Source of the DNA: Vibrio tubiashii
GTDB taxonomy: Bacteria; Pseudomonadota; Gammaproteobacteria; Enterobacterales; Vibrionaceae
Length of the DNA: 64,000 nucleotides
Direction of reading: 5' to 3'
Assembly: GCA_000775715.1 (NCBI GenBank)
Contig: JRWQ01000001.1
Coordinates: 62,001-126,000, forward strand
Shown here in pieces: positions 55,646 through 64,000 of this stretch (its first letter is position 1; each line of letters opens with the position of its first letter). Both the position numbers and the translations under genes were made by a program. The notes beneath the pieces were generated by a model. That model saw nothing but the letters and a program-made list of their open reading frames with translations. It was not told the origin of the DNA and did no database searches.

Positions 55646-56806
55646 CTAGAAGTCTAATTGATATTCAATTCGGGTAAAGTCTTGCGCTTCTGTATTAAAT
55701 GTGTGAGCAATCCACACTCGGCTGCCAGGCCCTAACCAATATCTAACTTCTGGGGTAAAGCTTTCGCCAAATTCGTCATATGACGCTGAGAAATATGGGT
55801 TCCAACCTCTGCCATTGGTTGGAAGCATTTGCCAAACGACCGTCGCAGATACCCCGACACCACCGAGCGCTTGACCGTTATTCTCAAGTATCTTCTCTAC
55901 GGTGTCTGAATCGTGCATCTTGGAGTATGACACATGAGCAGCTACACGATGGGCTCTATCAAATTGTTTGAAACCAGATAATGCATAGGTATATAAATCA
56001 TCACGATCTCGGAATGGTGTTGCAGCGCGATCAGACTTATATTTACCGTTGGGATTAACGTTACCTACAATTGACGTACCGTTCTGTATTAAAGGCTGGC
56101 CATTATGCATAGCAAAATAGATACCATATGAATCCGGTAAAAATGAGTATATATCAGATGTTTGATAACCGATGTCAAAGCCGTGTATTTTTGATTCTAA
56201 ATCATAGGAAGCATTTAAGAACAAGTTATTGTCAAAATGGTTCTTATAGATGATTTTGTCTGCATTTTTACCACCCGATTCACCTTGAGTGTCATAAATA
56301 CCTTGAGTACCAAAATCCAGTACATAAGGAGACCAAGTAGCGGAGTGCTTACCGTACATAAGCGCGCCAAATTGACTATGCTCAAAACCAAAACGGAATT
56401 GCTCCCATTTGATGGCTTCATCTAATCCATCCCAATCGTTAACTGTCTCACCGTCAGTACGCGCATAATTTTCTTGAGCTTGAAGCCAGAAATCTCCGAA
56501 AAAGCCAATGTCGTCCGTTAGCATTGTTTTGCCACGTAGACGCAGATTACCTTGGACATAGAACCTATGATTATCTACTCCTGGCCCTTCAGAGCCTTGC
56601 GTCAAAACATAACCTGACTTAAGACGTGTTGTAGAATACCAACGCGAATTATTGTCTAGGTCAGTAAAACGCGATATTGTGGAACCTTTATTTGGGGTGA
56701 GGTAATTTTCAACCACATCAGAACCCCAAGTAGTTGTAGGGCTTTGAGCATATAAAACAGGTGATATCGTCAAAGAAATCAACACTGCCATTTTTTTTAT
56801 TTTCAT
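55646..56806 (-). CDS. Outer-membrane porin of the sulfatase module
   Basis: A 386-residue protein with a signal peptide (cleavage after PVLYA), amphipathic beta-strand pattern, aromatic girdles and a C-terminal Phe (RIEYQLDF) as needed for BAM-dependent insertion. It resembles general Gram-negative porins (YGKHSATWSPYVLDFGTQGIYD, GFDIGYQTSDIY), not LamB. It lies 38 bp before the sulfatase and probably admits its substrate. Visibly AT-rich codon use. Confidence 0.85.
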   Translation of the reverse strand: MKIKKMAVLISLTISPVLYAQSPTTTWGSDVVENYLTPNKGSTISRFTDLDNNSRWYSTTRLKSGYVLTQGSEGPGVDNHRFYVQGNLRLRGKTMLTDDIGFFGDFWLQAQENYARTDGETVNDWDGLDEAIKWEQFRFGFEHSQFGALMYGKHSATWSPYVLDFGTQGIYDTQGESGGKNADKIIYKNHFDNNLFLNASYDLESKIHGFDIGYQTSDIYSFLPDSYGIYFAMHNGQPLIQNGTSIVGNVNPNGKYKSDRAATPFRDRDDLYTYALSGFKQFDRAHRVAAHVSYSKMHDSDTVEKILENNGQALGGVGVSATVVWQMLPTNGRGWNPYFSASYDEFGESFTPEVRYWLGPGSRVWIAHTFNTEAQDFTRIEYQLDF

Positions 56807-56914
56807 AGGGCTTCCTGATAAACATTTTTATAGGACTGAAGATAATAAGAATCATACACTCATCATGTTTAGTATGTGAGAAATCATTTTTATTATGTAA
56901 TAACGTATTTGTTC

Positions 56915-58096
56915 TTAATTAGTATCGTAAATTTTATTTAAGATGTATTTCATTCTAGGAACCACGTGATAAAAGTGTTTATAAAAACCATCACACAAAT
57001 AGTTCTTATTAGGAATGCCATTAGTAGAATTCATGAACCTGTGTTTAGGGCATCCACCGTTACATACCTTCAAAACAGGGCACTTCAAACAGTCAGATGA
57101 GATGTTATTTTGCTTGGAACTAGAGAACTTTTGTTGCTGGTCACCCACAACCATATCAAATAACGAGTCATTCATTATATTTCCAAGTTTATTTCCTGGA
57201 TAAACATAATGATCACATGAATAGATATCTCCATTCGACTCTATAGCCAAATTTGCACCACAATTCTTTGAAAAAACACAACTACCTTCACCGCCAATGA
57301 GTTGGTTCATAGTCTGTTCAAAGTTCATTACAAAATATTGTCCGATATCATTTTTGGCCCAGCTATCAAAAATTGCATTAAGGAATGAGCCATAAGACTT
57401 TGGTTGTACAGACCAATTAGTGACTGCACATTGCCCTGAAAAATCAGGCTTAATTAGATATAGGCCATCCTGGTCAGGTTTCTGAGCTATACGTTCAACA
57501 AGAGGGATAAACTGCATATATCTGCTTCCGATCGCTTTAAGTGACTCGTATACCTCTAATGGTTCTTTTGCGTTGTAGTCACTGACGACTGTCAATGTGT
57601 TGAATTCAACATCAAATTCGTTTAATAGATCTATTGATCTTATTACTTGTTGATATGTTCCTTTGCCAGAACGATTTTTCCTATAATGGTCATGATGTTG
57701 TTCATTTCCATCAATCGAGATACCTACTAGAAAATTATTCTTTCTTAAAAAATTCGCCCACTTTAAGCTTAATGACAAACCATTAGTTTGAAGGCTGTTA
57801 CTGATTTTTTTACCATTAGCATACTTATGCTGCAGATCGACTGCACGCTCAAAAAATTCAATACCAGCAAGCGTGGGCTCACCACCTTGCCAAATGAAGT
57901 TAACAGTATCTCCTGGATGAGAATTTATATATGCCTTTACATATGCAACAAGAACGTCATAATTCATTTTCCAATTATTTTTTCGCTCTGGATAAAGATG
58001 CTCTTTCTCAAGATAAAAACAATAGTCACAATTTATATTGCAATTAGAACCTGTTGGTTTTGCTAACAATTCAAAATTAGTCATTTTATGATTCAT
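56915..58096 (-). CDS. Anaerobic sulfatase-maturating enzyme (radical SAM/SPASM)
   Basis: A 393-residue radical SAM enzyme. C19-x3-C23-x2-C26 binds the SAM cluster (GSNCNINCDYC), with FIWQGGEPTLAG and GISIDGN. The SPASM region has Cys motifs CGANLAIESNGDIYSCDHYVYPGNKLGNI and CLKCPVLKVCNGGCPKHR for two auxiliary clusters. It oxidises the active-site Ser of the sulfatase to formylglycine in the cytoplasm. The gene is strongly AT-rich compared with the 2-53 kb region. Confidence 0.93.
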   Translation of the reverse strand: MNHKMTNFELLAKPTGSNCNINCDYCFYLEKEHLYPERKNNWKMNYDVLVAYVKAYINSHPGDTVNFIWQGGEPTLAGIEFFERAVDLQHKYANGKKISNSLQTNGLSLSLKWANFLRKNNFLVGISIDGNEQHHDHYRKNRSGKGTYQQVIRSIDLLNEFDVEFNTLTVVSDYNAKEPLEVYESLKAIGSRYMQFIPLVERIAQKPDQDGLYLIKPDFSGQCAVTNWSVQPKSYGSFLNAIFDSWAKNDIGQYFVMNFEQTMNQLIGGEGSCVFSKNCGANLAIESNGDIYSCDHYVYPGNKLGNIMNDSLFDMVVGDQQQKFSSSKQNNISSDCLKCPVLKVCNGGCPKHRFMNSTNGIPNKNYLCDGFYKHFYHVVPRMKYILNKIYDTN

Positions 58097-58904
58097 GAAG
58101 ATTCTCAGTATATTTTTCTCATTGGAAACAGTATAAATATATTAGCATTTTTATATAAAACCACACCATTGAATATGGGAAATTGCTTTTTATCTTATCC
58201 TTAACATATGTGGGTATTTTATCAATGCTGACTTTCCCACACCAATGCCCTTGCTCTATGAACAACCATACACCAAAGGCATACTATCACTTACCAAATG
58301 CAACCGTCACAAAAAACACTTATAAATCAACAAACTAAGAGCAATACAAAACAATGACAACATAATTTAACCGCAAAAGCACTTTTATCAGAAATAATCT
58401 TTATTCCATTTTTATGATTCACATCTTATTTTTACTGATAGCAAGCGCATAATGGCCAAACATTTTATTTTTCAGTAAACTCGGGTTGACCCATAAGAAA
58501 AAGAGTTACCAATCACTCCTCGTGAGCTCAAACAGATTATCGCAGTTTAATAAATCCATATATCTAATAATCTCTCGCTGTTCATTACCGCCATTCATTT
58601 AAATAGCTTAGGAAAGCCGAGCTGAATTAATAATAGCTCCAGAGTCATTACTTTGATACATGGTTATTTTTTTGGATCTAAAAATAAACGATTAAATAAT
58701 ACATCCAGCAAAGTATGAAACAAAGGATTTTATATCTAGAGTAATAGTTTTGCACGCTAAATAATGCTTACAGCTATAATCAAAGGGGATATACGATAAA
58801 GTGGTAGCAAAACTCTACTGTCAAATATTTTTGCCACCACTTTAATTTCTTGAAACAAGCCAACCAAATATTAGCTAATAAACTTGCTTACCTAACTAAA
58901 GATT
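58097..58904. other. AT-rich non-coding stretch between bglA and the sulfatase module
   Basis: About 800 bp without a supportable gene on either strand, with many stops and low G+C. It must hold the promoter of the sulfatase operon. A 15-bp hairpin with one mismatch (AAAGTGGTAGCAAAA / TTTTGCCACCACTTT, 58798-58843) after the bglA stop is probably the bglA terminator. No tRNA, insertion sequence ends or 5' part of the lost porin were recognised. Confidence 0.5.
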
Positions 58905-60305
58905 CTAAACCTGTGTCGTATCCTTAATTAGGTCTTTGTACCAATAAAAGCTCTTTTTAGGAATACGAGCTAGATCTTTTAAATCAAATTCTTCACGGTC
59001 GATATAAATAAAGCCGTAACGTTTGCCATATCCTTGGTGTGTACTCACCAAGTCTAATGCAGCCCATGGACAGTAAGAGAAAATCTCTACGCCATCAGTC
59101 ATGGCAAGTTGCATCTGGTCGATGTGTAGCTTTAAGTAATCGATTCGGTATTGATCGTCCACTTGACCGTCAACCAATTCATCTTTTTGACCTAAGCCGT
59201 TCTCAGAAATCATAATTGGCAAACGATATTTATCCCACACTTGACGAAGTGTTGTTCTAAAGCCGACAGGATCAATAAACCAACTGTATTCTGTTTTATT
59301 TAAGTGACTATTAACGGCTGCACGGTAAACACCTTCTTCACCGTACATAATTTGCTGGTCACCTTCACGGAAAGTAACATCGTTGCCGTCGTTGCGAGCA
59401 GCGGCTACTGTCATGGTTGCGTAGTAATTAATTGAGATAAAGTCTGGCTGAGCACCTGCTTTCAGAATCTCCGCGTCGCCCTTTTCAAACTCTGGCTGAT
59501 AACCACGGTCACAAAGATAATTCCAGACTATGCTGTTGTATTCACCGTGATAAGCCATATCTAAATACAACCAGCAGCGGATCGCCATCCAGTTGTCAGC
59601 GGCGATCACATCCTCTGGATTACAGGTTTCTGGATATACCGAAATAATATTTGGCGCAGGTCCAATTTTTGCTGTCTCCAACATATCGTGGCATAACTTC
59701 ATCGCACGAGCTTGCGCTAGGAACATATGGTGCGCTTGCTGGTATGCCTCTTTCTTTGAATCCGCTCTGGTACCAACGGCGTTACCGTGTAACACCATCA
59801 CATTTTGCTCATTGATGGTTAAGAAGTACTTAACTCGATCACCATAACGCTCAAAGACCAACTGCGAGAATTCGACAAAAGCATCGATAGTTGCACGGTT
59901 GCTCCAACCGCCTTCTTCTTCTAAGGCTTGTGGTAGGTCAAAATGGTATAAGGTTAGGATTGGCTCGATATTGTATTTCAGCAGCTCATCAATCAAGTTA
60001 CTGTAAAACTCTACGCCCTTTTCATTCACCTTACCACGGCCAGCGGGTAGTACGCGTGACCATGCAACTGAGAATCGGTAAGCCTTGAGGCCCATTTCTG
60101 CAAATAACTTTACATCTTCTTTGTAACGGTGGTAATGGTCACTCGCAACACTAAAGTCTGTAATATCTGGGTGGCGAGCACCCATTGCATCTTGAACGGA
60201 TGGACCTTTACCGTCGATATCGGCTCCACCTTCTACTTGGAATGCGGATGTTGATGCACCCCATAAGAAGTCGCTTGGAAATGATTGTAGTTGCTTATAA
60301 AACAT
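58905..60305 (-). CDS. bglA: 6-Phospho-beta-glucosidase (GH1)
   Basis: A 466-residue GH1 enzyme: FLWGASTSAFQVEGG, the acid/base Glu in FLTINEQNV, NYYATM, the nucleophile Glu in IMISENGLG, and GYGKRYGFIYID, with the Lys/Tyr-rich KRYGF phosphate pocket of phospho-glucosidases. It hydrolyses phosphorylated beta-glucosides brought in by the PTS gene 47 bp upstream. Downstream, where a porin would follow, lies the AT-rich gap. Confidence 0.92.
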   Translation of the reverse strand: MFYKQLQSFPSDFLWGASTSAFQVEGGADIDGKGPSVQDAMGARHPDITDFSVASDHYHRYKEDVKLFAEMGLKAYRFSVAWSRVLPAGRGKVNEKGVEFYSNLIDELLKYNIEPILTLYHFDLPQALEEEGGWSNRATIDAFVEFSQLVFERYGDRVKYFLTINEQNVMVLHGNAVGTRADSKKEAYQQAHHMFLAQARAMKLCHDMLETAKIGPAPNIISVYPETCNPEDVIAADNWMAIRCWLYLDMAYHGEYNSIVWNYLCDRGYQPEFEKGDAEILKAGAQPDFISINYYATMTVAAARNDGNDVTFREGDQQIMYGEEGVYRAAVNSHLNKTEYSWFIDPVGFRTTLRQVWDKYRLPIMISENGLGQKDELVDGQVDDQYRIDYLKLHIDQMQLAMTDGVEIFSYCPWAALDLVSTHQGYGKRYGFIYIDREEFDLKDLARIPKKSFYWYKDLIKDTTQV

Positions 60306-60318
60306 ATACTGCCTTTAA

Positions 60319-60330
60319 TAAAACGTTTTA
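60319..60330. promoter_or_regulatory. 12-bp palindrome between the PTS and glucosidase genes
   Basis: TAAAACGTTTTA, a perfect palindrome of the LacI-family style in the 47-bp gap. It could be an operator or a chance AT-rich palindrome. Confidence 0.3.
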
Positions 60331-60352
60331 AATTTGGTCGTATTCGCCAGAC

Positions 60353-62227
60353 TTAGTGTTGATTAACCAACATAAATTTGTCGTTGATTTGGGTAAATGA
60401 TTGCTCTTCAACACAAGAGGCTAGCTTCTTGTCGCCTTCCAAGTTGGTGACAATAATCGGTGTCTGAGTCGACAAGTTGTGTGACTTAATCGCGTCTAAA
60501 TCACAAGTAATCAATGTCTGACCCGCGGTAACTTTTTGGCCTTCCACAACGTGACCTTCAAAATGCTTACCGCCAAGTGAAACCGTATCAATACCAACGT
60601 GAATCAGGAGTTCCATACCGTTATCTGACTCTAGGCAGACTGCATGGTTAGTTGGGAATATAGACACAACAGTTCCATCAAACGGCGCAACGACTTTGCC
60701 TTCCGTAGGCTCAATAGCCAAACCTGGGCCTAAAGCTTCAGAAGCAAACACTTCATCCGTCACCTCAGAAAGAGGGATAACTTTGCCGTTCATCGGTGCG
60801 TAAACCATTTCGTCTTCAACGCGCTGTTTTACGGTTTCAGGTTCTACTGGTGTTTCTTCGGCTTTTTTCTCATAACGTAGTGTCGCTAAGTAAGTCAGAA
60901 CAGCAGTGACAACGATTGTAATACCCAGTGCGATTAGGATGTTGTATAGGTTCCATGTGTTTTCACCGATGTATAGCGGGATAGCTGGGATACCTGATGC
61001 GCCGGTTGCGTAACGGTAAACATCACCAAGACCTGCGTATAGACCACCACATGCTGCACCAATCATACCGGCAACTAATGGGTACTTTTTAGGGATGTTG
61101 ATACCGTAAAGCGCTGGCTCTGTAATACCCATCAGTGCGGTAATACCACCTGAGTTCGCAATTTGCTTAGTTTTAGAGTCCATGACGCGACGGCTTACTA
61201 CTAACGCAGCAACACCGTGTGCGATATTGGCAATCAGAGCTCCAGGACCAATGATGTTTTCAACACCCATTGTCGTGATCTGAGCCAGTGATAACGGTAC
61301 GATACTGTGGTGGATACCGAACATCACTAGAATAGGCCAAAGTGTCGCCATTAATAGAATAATCAGCCAACTACCATGTGCTTGAATCGCTTCAAAGCCG
61401 ACCACAATATAGTCACCTATATACGCTCCCAATGGACCTAATACTGTTAGCCCTGCAATACCAACAATGAAAATGGTAAACATAGGAACGAAAACAATTT
61501 TAATCGCATCAGGAATGACTTTGTTTAAGTTGCGCTCAACAACTGACTGCAACCAAACAATGAGTAGGATTGGGATAACAGACGCACCGTAGCTCACCAT
61601 ACGGATAGGCAAGTTAAAGATTTCAACCGGATCACCTACCGCTTTCAGCGCAACAAAACTTGGGTGAAGTAGAATTCCGCCTAGAACTGCAGCAATCAGT
61701 GGACTACATTTTAATTTTTGCGCCGCAGAAAATGCCAATAAGATCGGTAAGAAGTAGAACACCGCGTCCGACATCATGTTGATCAGGTAGTAAGTTTGAG
61801 AATCACGACTTACCAGATCAAACATTAACAAAACAGCCAACAACGCTTTTACCATACCCGCGCCTGCAATCGCCGGGATAATTGGGCTGAATGTACCTGA
61901 AACAAAGTCAATCGCTCGACTGATAATGCTGGCCTTCTCGCCTTCACTTTCAGTCGAATTATCGTTGTTTGTATCGAGGGTTAACTTTGCACTAAATACG
62001 TCATAGACTTCTTTTACATGGGTACCAATAACCACTTGGCATTGACCACCACTCACTACAACGCTTATTACACCATCAATATTTTTAACATTGTCTAGGT
62101 TTACACGATCATAGTCATTTAAAACAAGTCTTAATCTTGTCTGACAATGGTTTAAATCTTTAATATTAGATTCACCACCAAGTTCTTTTATAAGCGCTTC
62201 TATTAAAGCATTATATTTATCGCTCAT
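60353..62227 (-). CDS. bglF: Beta-glucoside PTS transporter EIIBCA
   Basis: A 624-residue PTS permease with domains in the order B-C-A. EIIB has the phosphorylated Cys28 in HCQTRLRL. The EIIC membrane domain (~110-455) has GTFSPIIPAIAGAGMVKALLA and ITEPALYGINIPKKYPL. EIIA has the active His in LLIHVGIDTVSLGGKHFEG. It imports and phosphorylates beta-glucosides. The ATG at 62227 has AAAGG six bases upstream; the open frame to 62272 has none. No BglG-type antiterminator gene or RAT sequence was found nearby. Confidence 0.93.
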   Translation of the reverse strand: MSDKYNALIEALIKELGGESNIKDLNHCQTRLRLVLNDYDRVNLDNVKNIDGVISVVVSGGQCQVVIGTHVKEVYDVFSAKLTLDTNNDNSTESEGEKASIISRAIDFVSGTFSPIIPAIAGAGMVKALLAVLLMFDLVSRDSQTYYLINMMSDAVFYFLPILLAFSAAQKLKCSPLIAAVLGGILLHPSFVALKAVGDPVEIFNLPIRMVSYGASVIPILLIVWLQSVVERNLNKVIPDAIKIVFVPMFTIFIVGIAGLTVLGPLGAYIGDYIVVGFEAIQAHGSWLIILLMATLWPILVMFGIHHSIVPLSLAQITTMGVENIIGPGALIANIAHGVAALVVSRRVMDSKTKQIANSGGITALMGITEPALYGINIPKKYPLVAGMIGAACGGLYAGLGDVYRYATGASGIPAIPLYIGENTWNLYNILIALGITIVVTAVLTYLATLRYEKKAEETPVEPETVKQRVEDEMVYAPMNGKVIPLSEVTDEVFASEALGPGLAIEPTEGKVVAPFDGTVVSIFPTNHAVCLESDNGMELLIHVGIDTVSLGGKHFEGHVVEGQKVTAGQTLITCDLDAIKSHNLSTQTPIIVTNLEGDKKLASCVEEQSFTQINDKFMLVNQH

Positions 62228-62768
62228 ATTTACCTTTAATATAAACTTAAGATTAAAGCTTATATCCTCCACTGTTGATGTTTATGTTTATGTTACCTAC
62301 CCCCCTAAAGTGCATCCAATACTTTAACCTTATACATAACTATGCCTAGAAAGCATGGTTTCAACACTTCCGTAAAAAAGAAATCATAACTAATTGAAAG
62401 TAAAGATTTAAAGTCAAACCCAAACCACAAAAATCGATGTTGCATATCAAGATGGAGACTTATATCCACACTATTTATAGTCTAGTTTTATGACATGACT
62501 CACTGATTAACTTCACACCAATCGTGACTTTGTATGTCGACAAGCAGACTCATTACCTCTGTATTACTCATCACCTACATTGCAACTAATTATTTACTTA
62601 TTACATAGTTGCAATTATATTGTGTTACATAATATTTCAAGAATTAATTATGTATTATTAGGCAAACATTAAATAAAATCAGGCAAAGCCTATCCTATCT
62701 TAACCGTTATATTGAATATCAAACGGCACTATTTCGATATTTCCATCGACACTAAGGAGAGTACTATT
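62228..62768. promoter_or_regulatory. Divergent regulatory region with CRP-like site, inverted repeat and paired AGGCAA motifs
   Basis: About 540 bp without a gene. A CRP-like TGTGA-N6-TCAGT (minus, 62502-62517) could serve bglF. A 10-bp perfect inverted repeat ATTGCAACTA / TAGTTGCAAT spans 62579-62615. TATTATTAGGCAA and AAAATCAGGCAA have AGGCAA at 62660-62665 and 62681-62686, exactly 21 bp apart, 83-110 bp before the decarboxylase-like gene. Confidence 0.6.
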
Positions 62769-63485
62769 TTGATTTCAAAATTATTTCATCTGTCAAAGTT
62801 ATTTTTTATTGGGGCTCTGTTCACTATTGTGAGTACTAGCCAGCTCCATGCTTCTGAAGAAGGTTTTAACATGAAAGAACAAGCGATTATCCCTATAGCG
62901 GCCTTTGCGGCAAATGGCGACATCCCTAACCTCCAAAAGAGTCTAAACGAGGGTCTGGATTCAGGATTAACCATTAATCAAATTAAAGAAGTGCTAAGCC
63001 AAGTTTACGCTTATGCCGGTTTTCCTCGAAGTCTGAATGCACTTGCTGCTTTCATGCAAGTTGTCGAAGAGCGAAAGGAAAAAGGGTTAAAGGATGAAGT
63101 AGGAGCAAGCTCTTCAGCACTACCTACCGACCGCACAAGTCTAAGCTTTGGTACTGATAACCAAACCAAACTTATCGGTGTTGAAGTAAAAGGTCCGCTG
63201 TTTGATTTCGCACCACAAATAGACGAATACCTCAAAGCGCACTTATTTGGCAACATCTTTGAACGCGATTTGCTTTCATGGAGAGAACGTGAGATCGCTA
63301 CAATTTCAATGCTAGCGACTATCCCTGGAGTGAATAGCCAACTTGCGTCTCACTACAACATCAGTATGAACAACGAAGTCACAGAGAGCGAACTCCAGCA
63401 GTTTATTTCTATCCTTAACACGCACTGCGGTGAGCAAATTGCCAACAACGCTCAGCAAGTACTTGATTCAGTATTAAACAAATAA
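62769..63485 (+). CDS. Exported carboxymuconolactone decarboxylase-like protein
   Basis: About 238 residues. A signal peptide (KLFHLSKLFFIGALFTIVSTS, cleavage near LHA-SE) is followed by two CMD-type halves: EQAIIPIAAFAANGDIPNLQKSLNEGL with VYAYAGFPRSLNALAAFM, then SWREREIATISMLATIPG. The AhpD CxxC is absent, so peroxidase activity is unlikely. The start is TTG at 62769 with AAGGAG nine bases upstream; a TTG at 62712 has no ribosome site. Paired with the cupin gene 16 bp downstream. Confidence 0.8.
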   Translation: MISKLFHLSKLFFIGALFTIVSTSQLHASEEGFNMKEQAIIPIAAFAANGDIPNLQKSLNEGLDSGLTINQIKEVLSQVYAYAGFPRSLNALAAFMQVVEERKEKGLKDEVGASSSALPTDRTSLSFGTDNQTKLIGVEVKGPLFDFAPQIDEYLKAHLFGNIFERDLLSWREREIATISMLATIPGVNSQLASHYNISMNNEVTESELQQFISILNTHCGEQIANNAQQVLDSVLNK

Positions 63486-63501
63486 AACAGGAGGAATATC
63501 G

Positions 63502-63990
63502 ATGAAAAACGCACGCCTTGTTTTAGCCACTATCATTGCATCGAGCGCTTTTATTTCGAGCGTCCAAGCAGACGATCACCACAACCATGAACAATCGGTT
63601 TACCGCAGTCAGGACCAAACTTCATTTACTGGTCCAGATAATCTGTTTACCGGTAAAGTTGAGGTCGACACACTGTTCCCTGAAAACGAAATCGCTAACT
63701 ACAGTGCTGCGTACGTGACTTTCGAAGCTGGCGCACGCACCGCTTGGCACAGCCACCCTGCCGGACAACATATAATTGTTACAGAAGGGACTGCGCTGAC
63801 CGGTACTCGCGATGGTAAAGTGGTACGTTTTAGTGAAAACGAAAGTGTTTGGTGTCCACCAGATCTTGATCACTGGCACGGTGCCACACCAGAAGCGCCA
63901 ATGACGCACTTGGTCGTTACCGCATCGAAAGATGGCGAGAATGTCATTTGGAAAGAAAAAGTGACCGATGAACAATATTCGGCTAAGTAA
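63502..63990 (+). CDS. Exported cupin-domain protein
   Basis: A 162-residue protein with signal peptide (ARLVLATIIASSAFISSVQA-DD), then a cupin barrel. Metal ligands are in AWHSHPAGQHIIVTEG and DHWHGATPEAPMTHLVV, similar to the bacterial cupins called mandelonitrile-lyase-like. AGGAGG precedes the ATG by eight bases. In the decarboxylase-cupin pair, both proteins are exported, so any joint activity is periplasmic. The stop is nine bases from the window edge. Confidence 0.85.
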   Translation: MKNARLVLATIIASSAFISSVQADDHHNHEQSVYRSQDQTSFTGPDNLFTGKVEVDTLFPENEIANYSAAYVTFEAGARTAWHSHPAGQHIIVTEGTALTGTRDGKVVRFSENESVWCPPDLDHWHGATPEAPMTHLVVTASKDGENVIWKEKVTDEQYSAK

Positions 63991-64000
63991 CCTGCTTTTG

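Noticed and set aside
43630..62686. Repeated AGGCAA units as a CRISPR or dispersed mobile repeat
   Set aside because: Copies are short, placed only upstream of genes, and spaced 21 bp where paired, which fits operators and not spacers or mobile repeats.

Overview
The window reads as a stretch of a Vibrio genome, probably the smaller chromosome. The first gene is a close relative of the CAI-1 quorum-sensing kinase CqsS. It is followed by sbcC and sbcD in the order I recall from V. cholerae chromosome II, and a second fabH sits divergent to trxC. No phage, transposase or CRISPR array was seen.

Layout. 1-11.8 kb: core-type genes (cqsS, cut by the left edge; sbcC-sbcD; a fabH paralogue; trxC; an MFS transporter; ygbA; a decayed GNAT gene; a DUF4174 protein; a PAS-GGDEF protein). 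11.8-24 kb: an assimilatory nitrate/nitrite cluster transcribed leftward (nasA-cobA-trpD2-like-ANTAR regulator, then nasF-nasE-nasD-nirB-nirD). It is bounded by two identical tRNA-Cys genes, the left one paired with tRNA-Leu. Both halves start from sigma-54-type promoters, and both have a leader in which a hexaloop hairpin overlaps an intrinsic terminator just before the first gene. The ANTAR protein made in the cluster is the obvious antiterminator. 24-27.3 kb: MmcQ/YjbR-like, HopJ-like and chemoreceptor genes. 27.5-40.2 kb: branched-chain amino-acid catabolism. A leftward seven-gene operon (valine/isoleucine) and a rightward liuR-liuA-liuB-liuC-liuE operon (leucine) diverge from an intergenic region with two LiuR-like operators. 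The biotin-bearing liuD subunit is missing from the leucine operon. 40.4-42.3 kb: a REC-CheC protein overlapping a PAS-GGDEF diguanylate cyclase.

42.6-50.9 kb and 62.7-64 kb: a scattered set of stress or detoxification genes (two cupins, a cyclophilin-like protein, a YqhD-like alcohol dehydrogenase, an alpha/beta hydrolase, an exported flavodoxin-fold oxidoreductase, a lipoprotein metallo-hydrolase, a carboxymuconolactone-decarboxylase-like protein). Their upstream regions share a motif close to TTGGAAAAATAGGCAA, in three places as two copies exactly 21 bp apart. A YqhC-like AraC regulator (43881-44795) is the likely reader.

53.6-62.2 kb: a beta-glucoside PTS operon (EIIBCA plus GH1 phospho-beta-glucosidase). 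Its porin gene appears to be reduced to a 3' fragment at 53632-53742. An AT-richer sulfatase module (anaerobic sulfatase maturase, porin, Ser-type sulfatase) lies between that fragment and the PTS genes, as if inserted there. This splits the two parts of the AraC-motif gene set.
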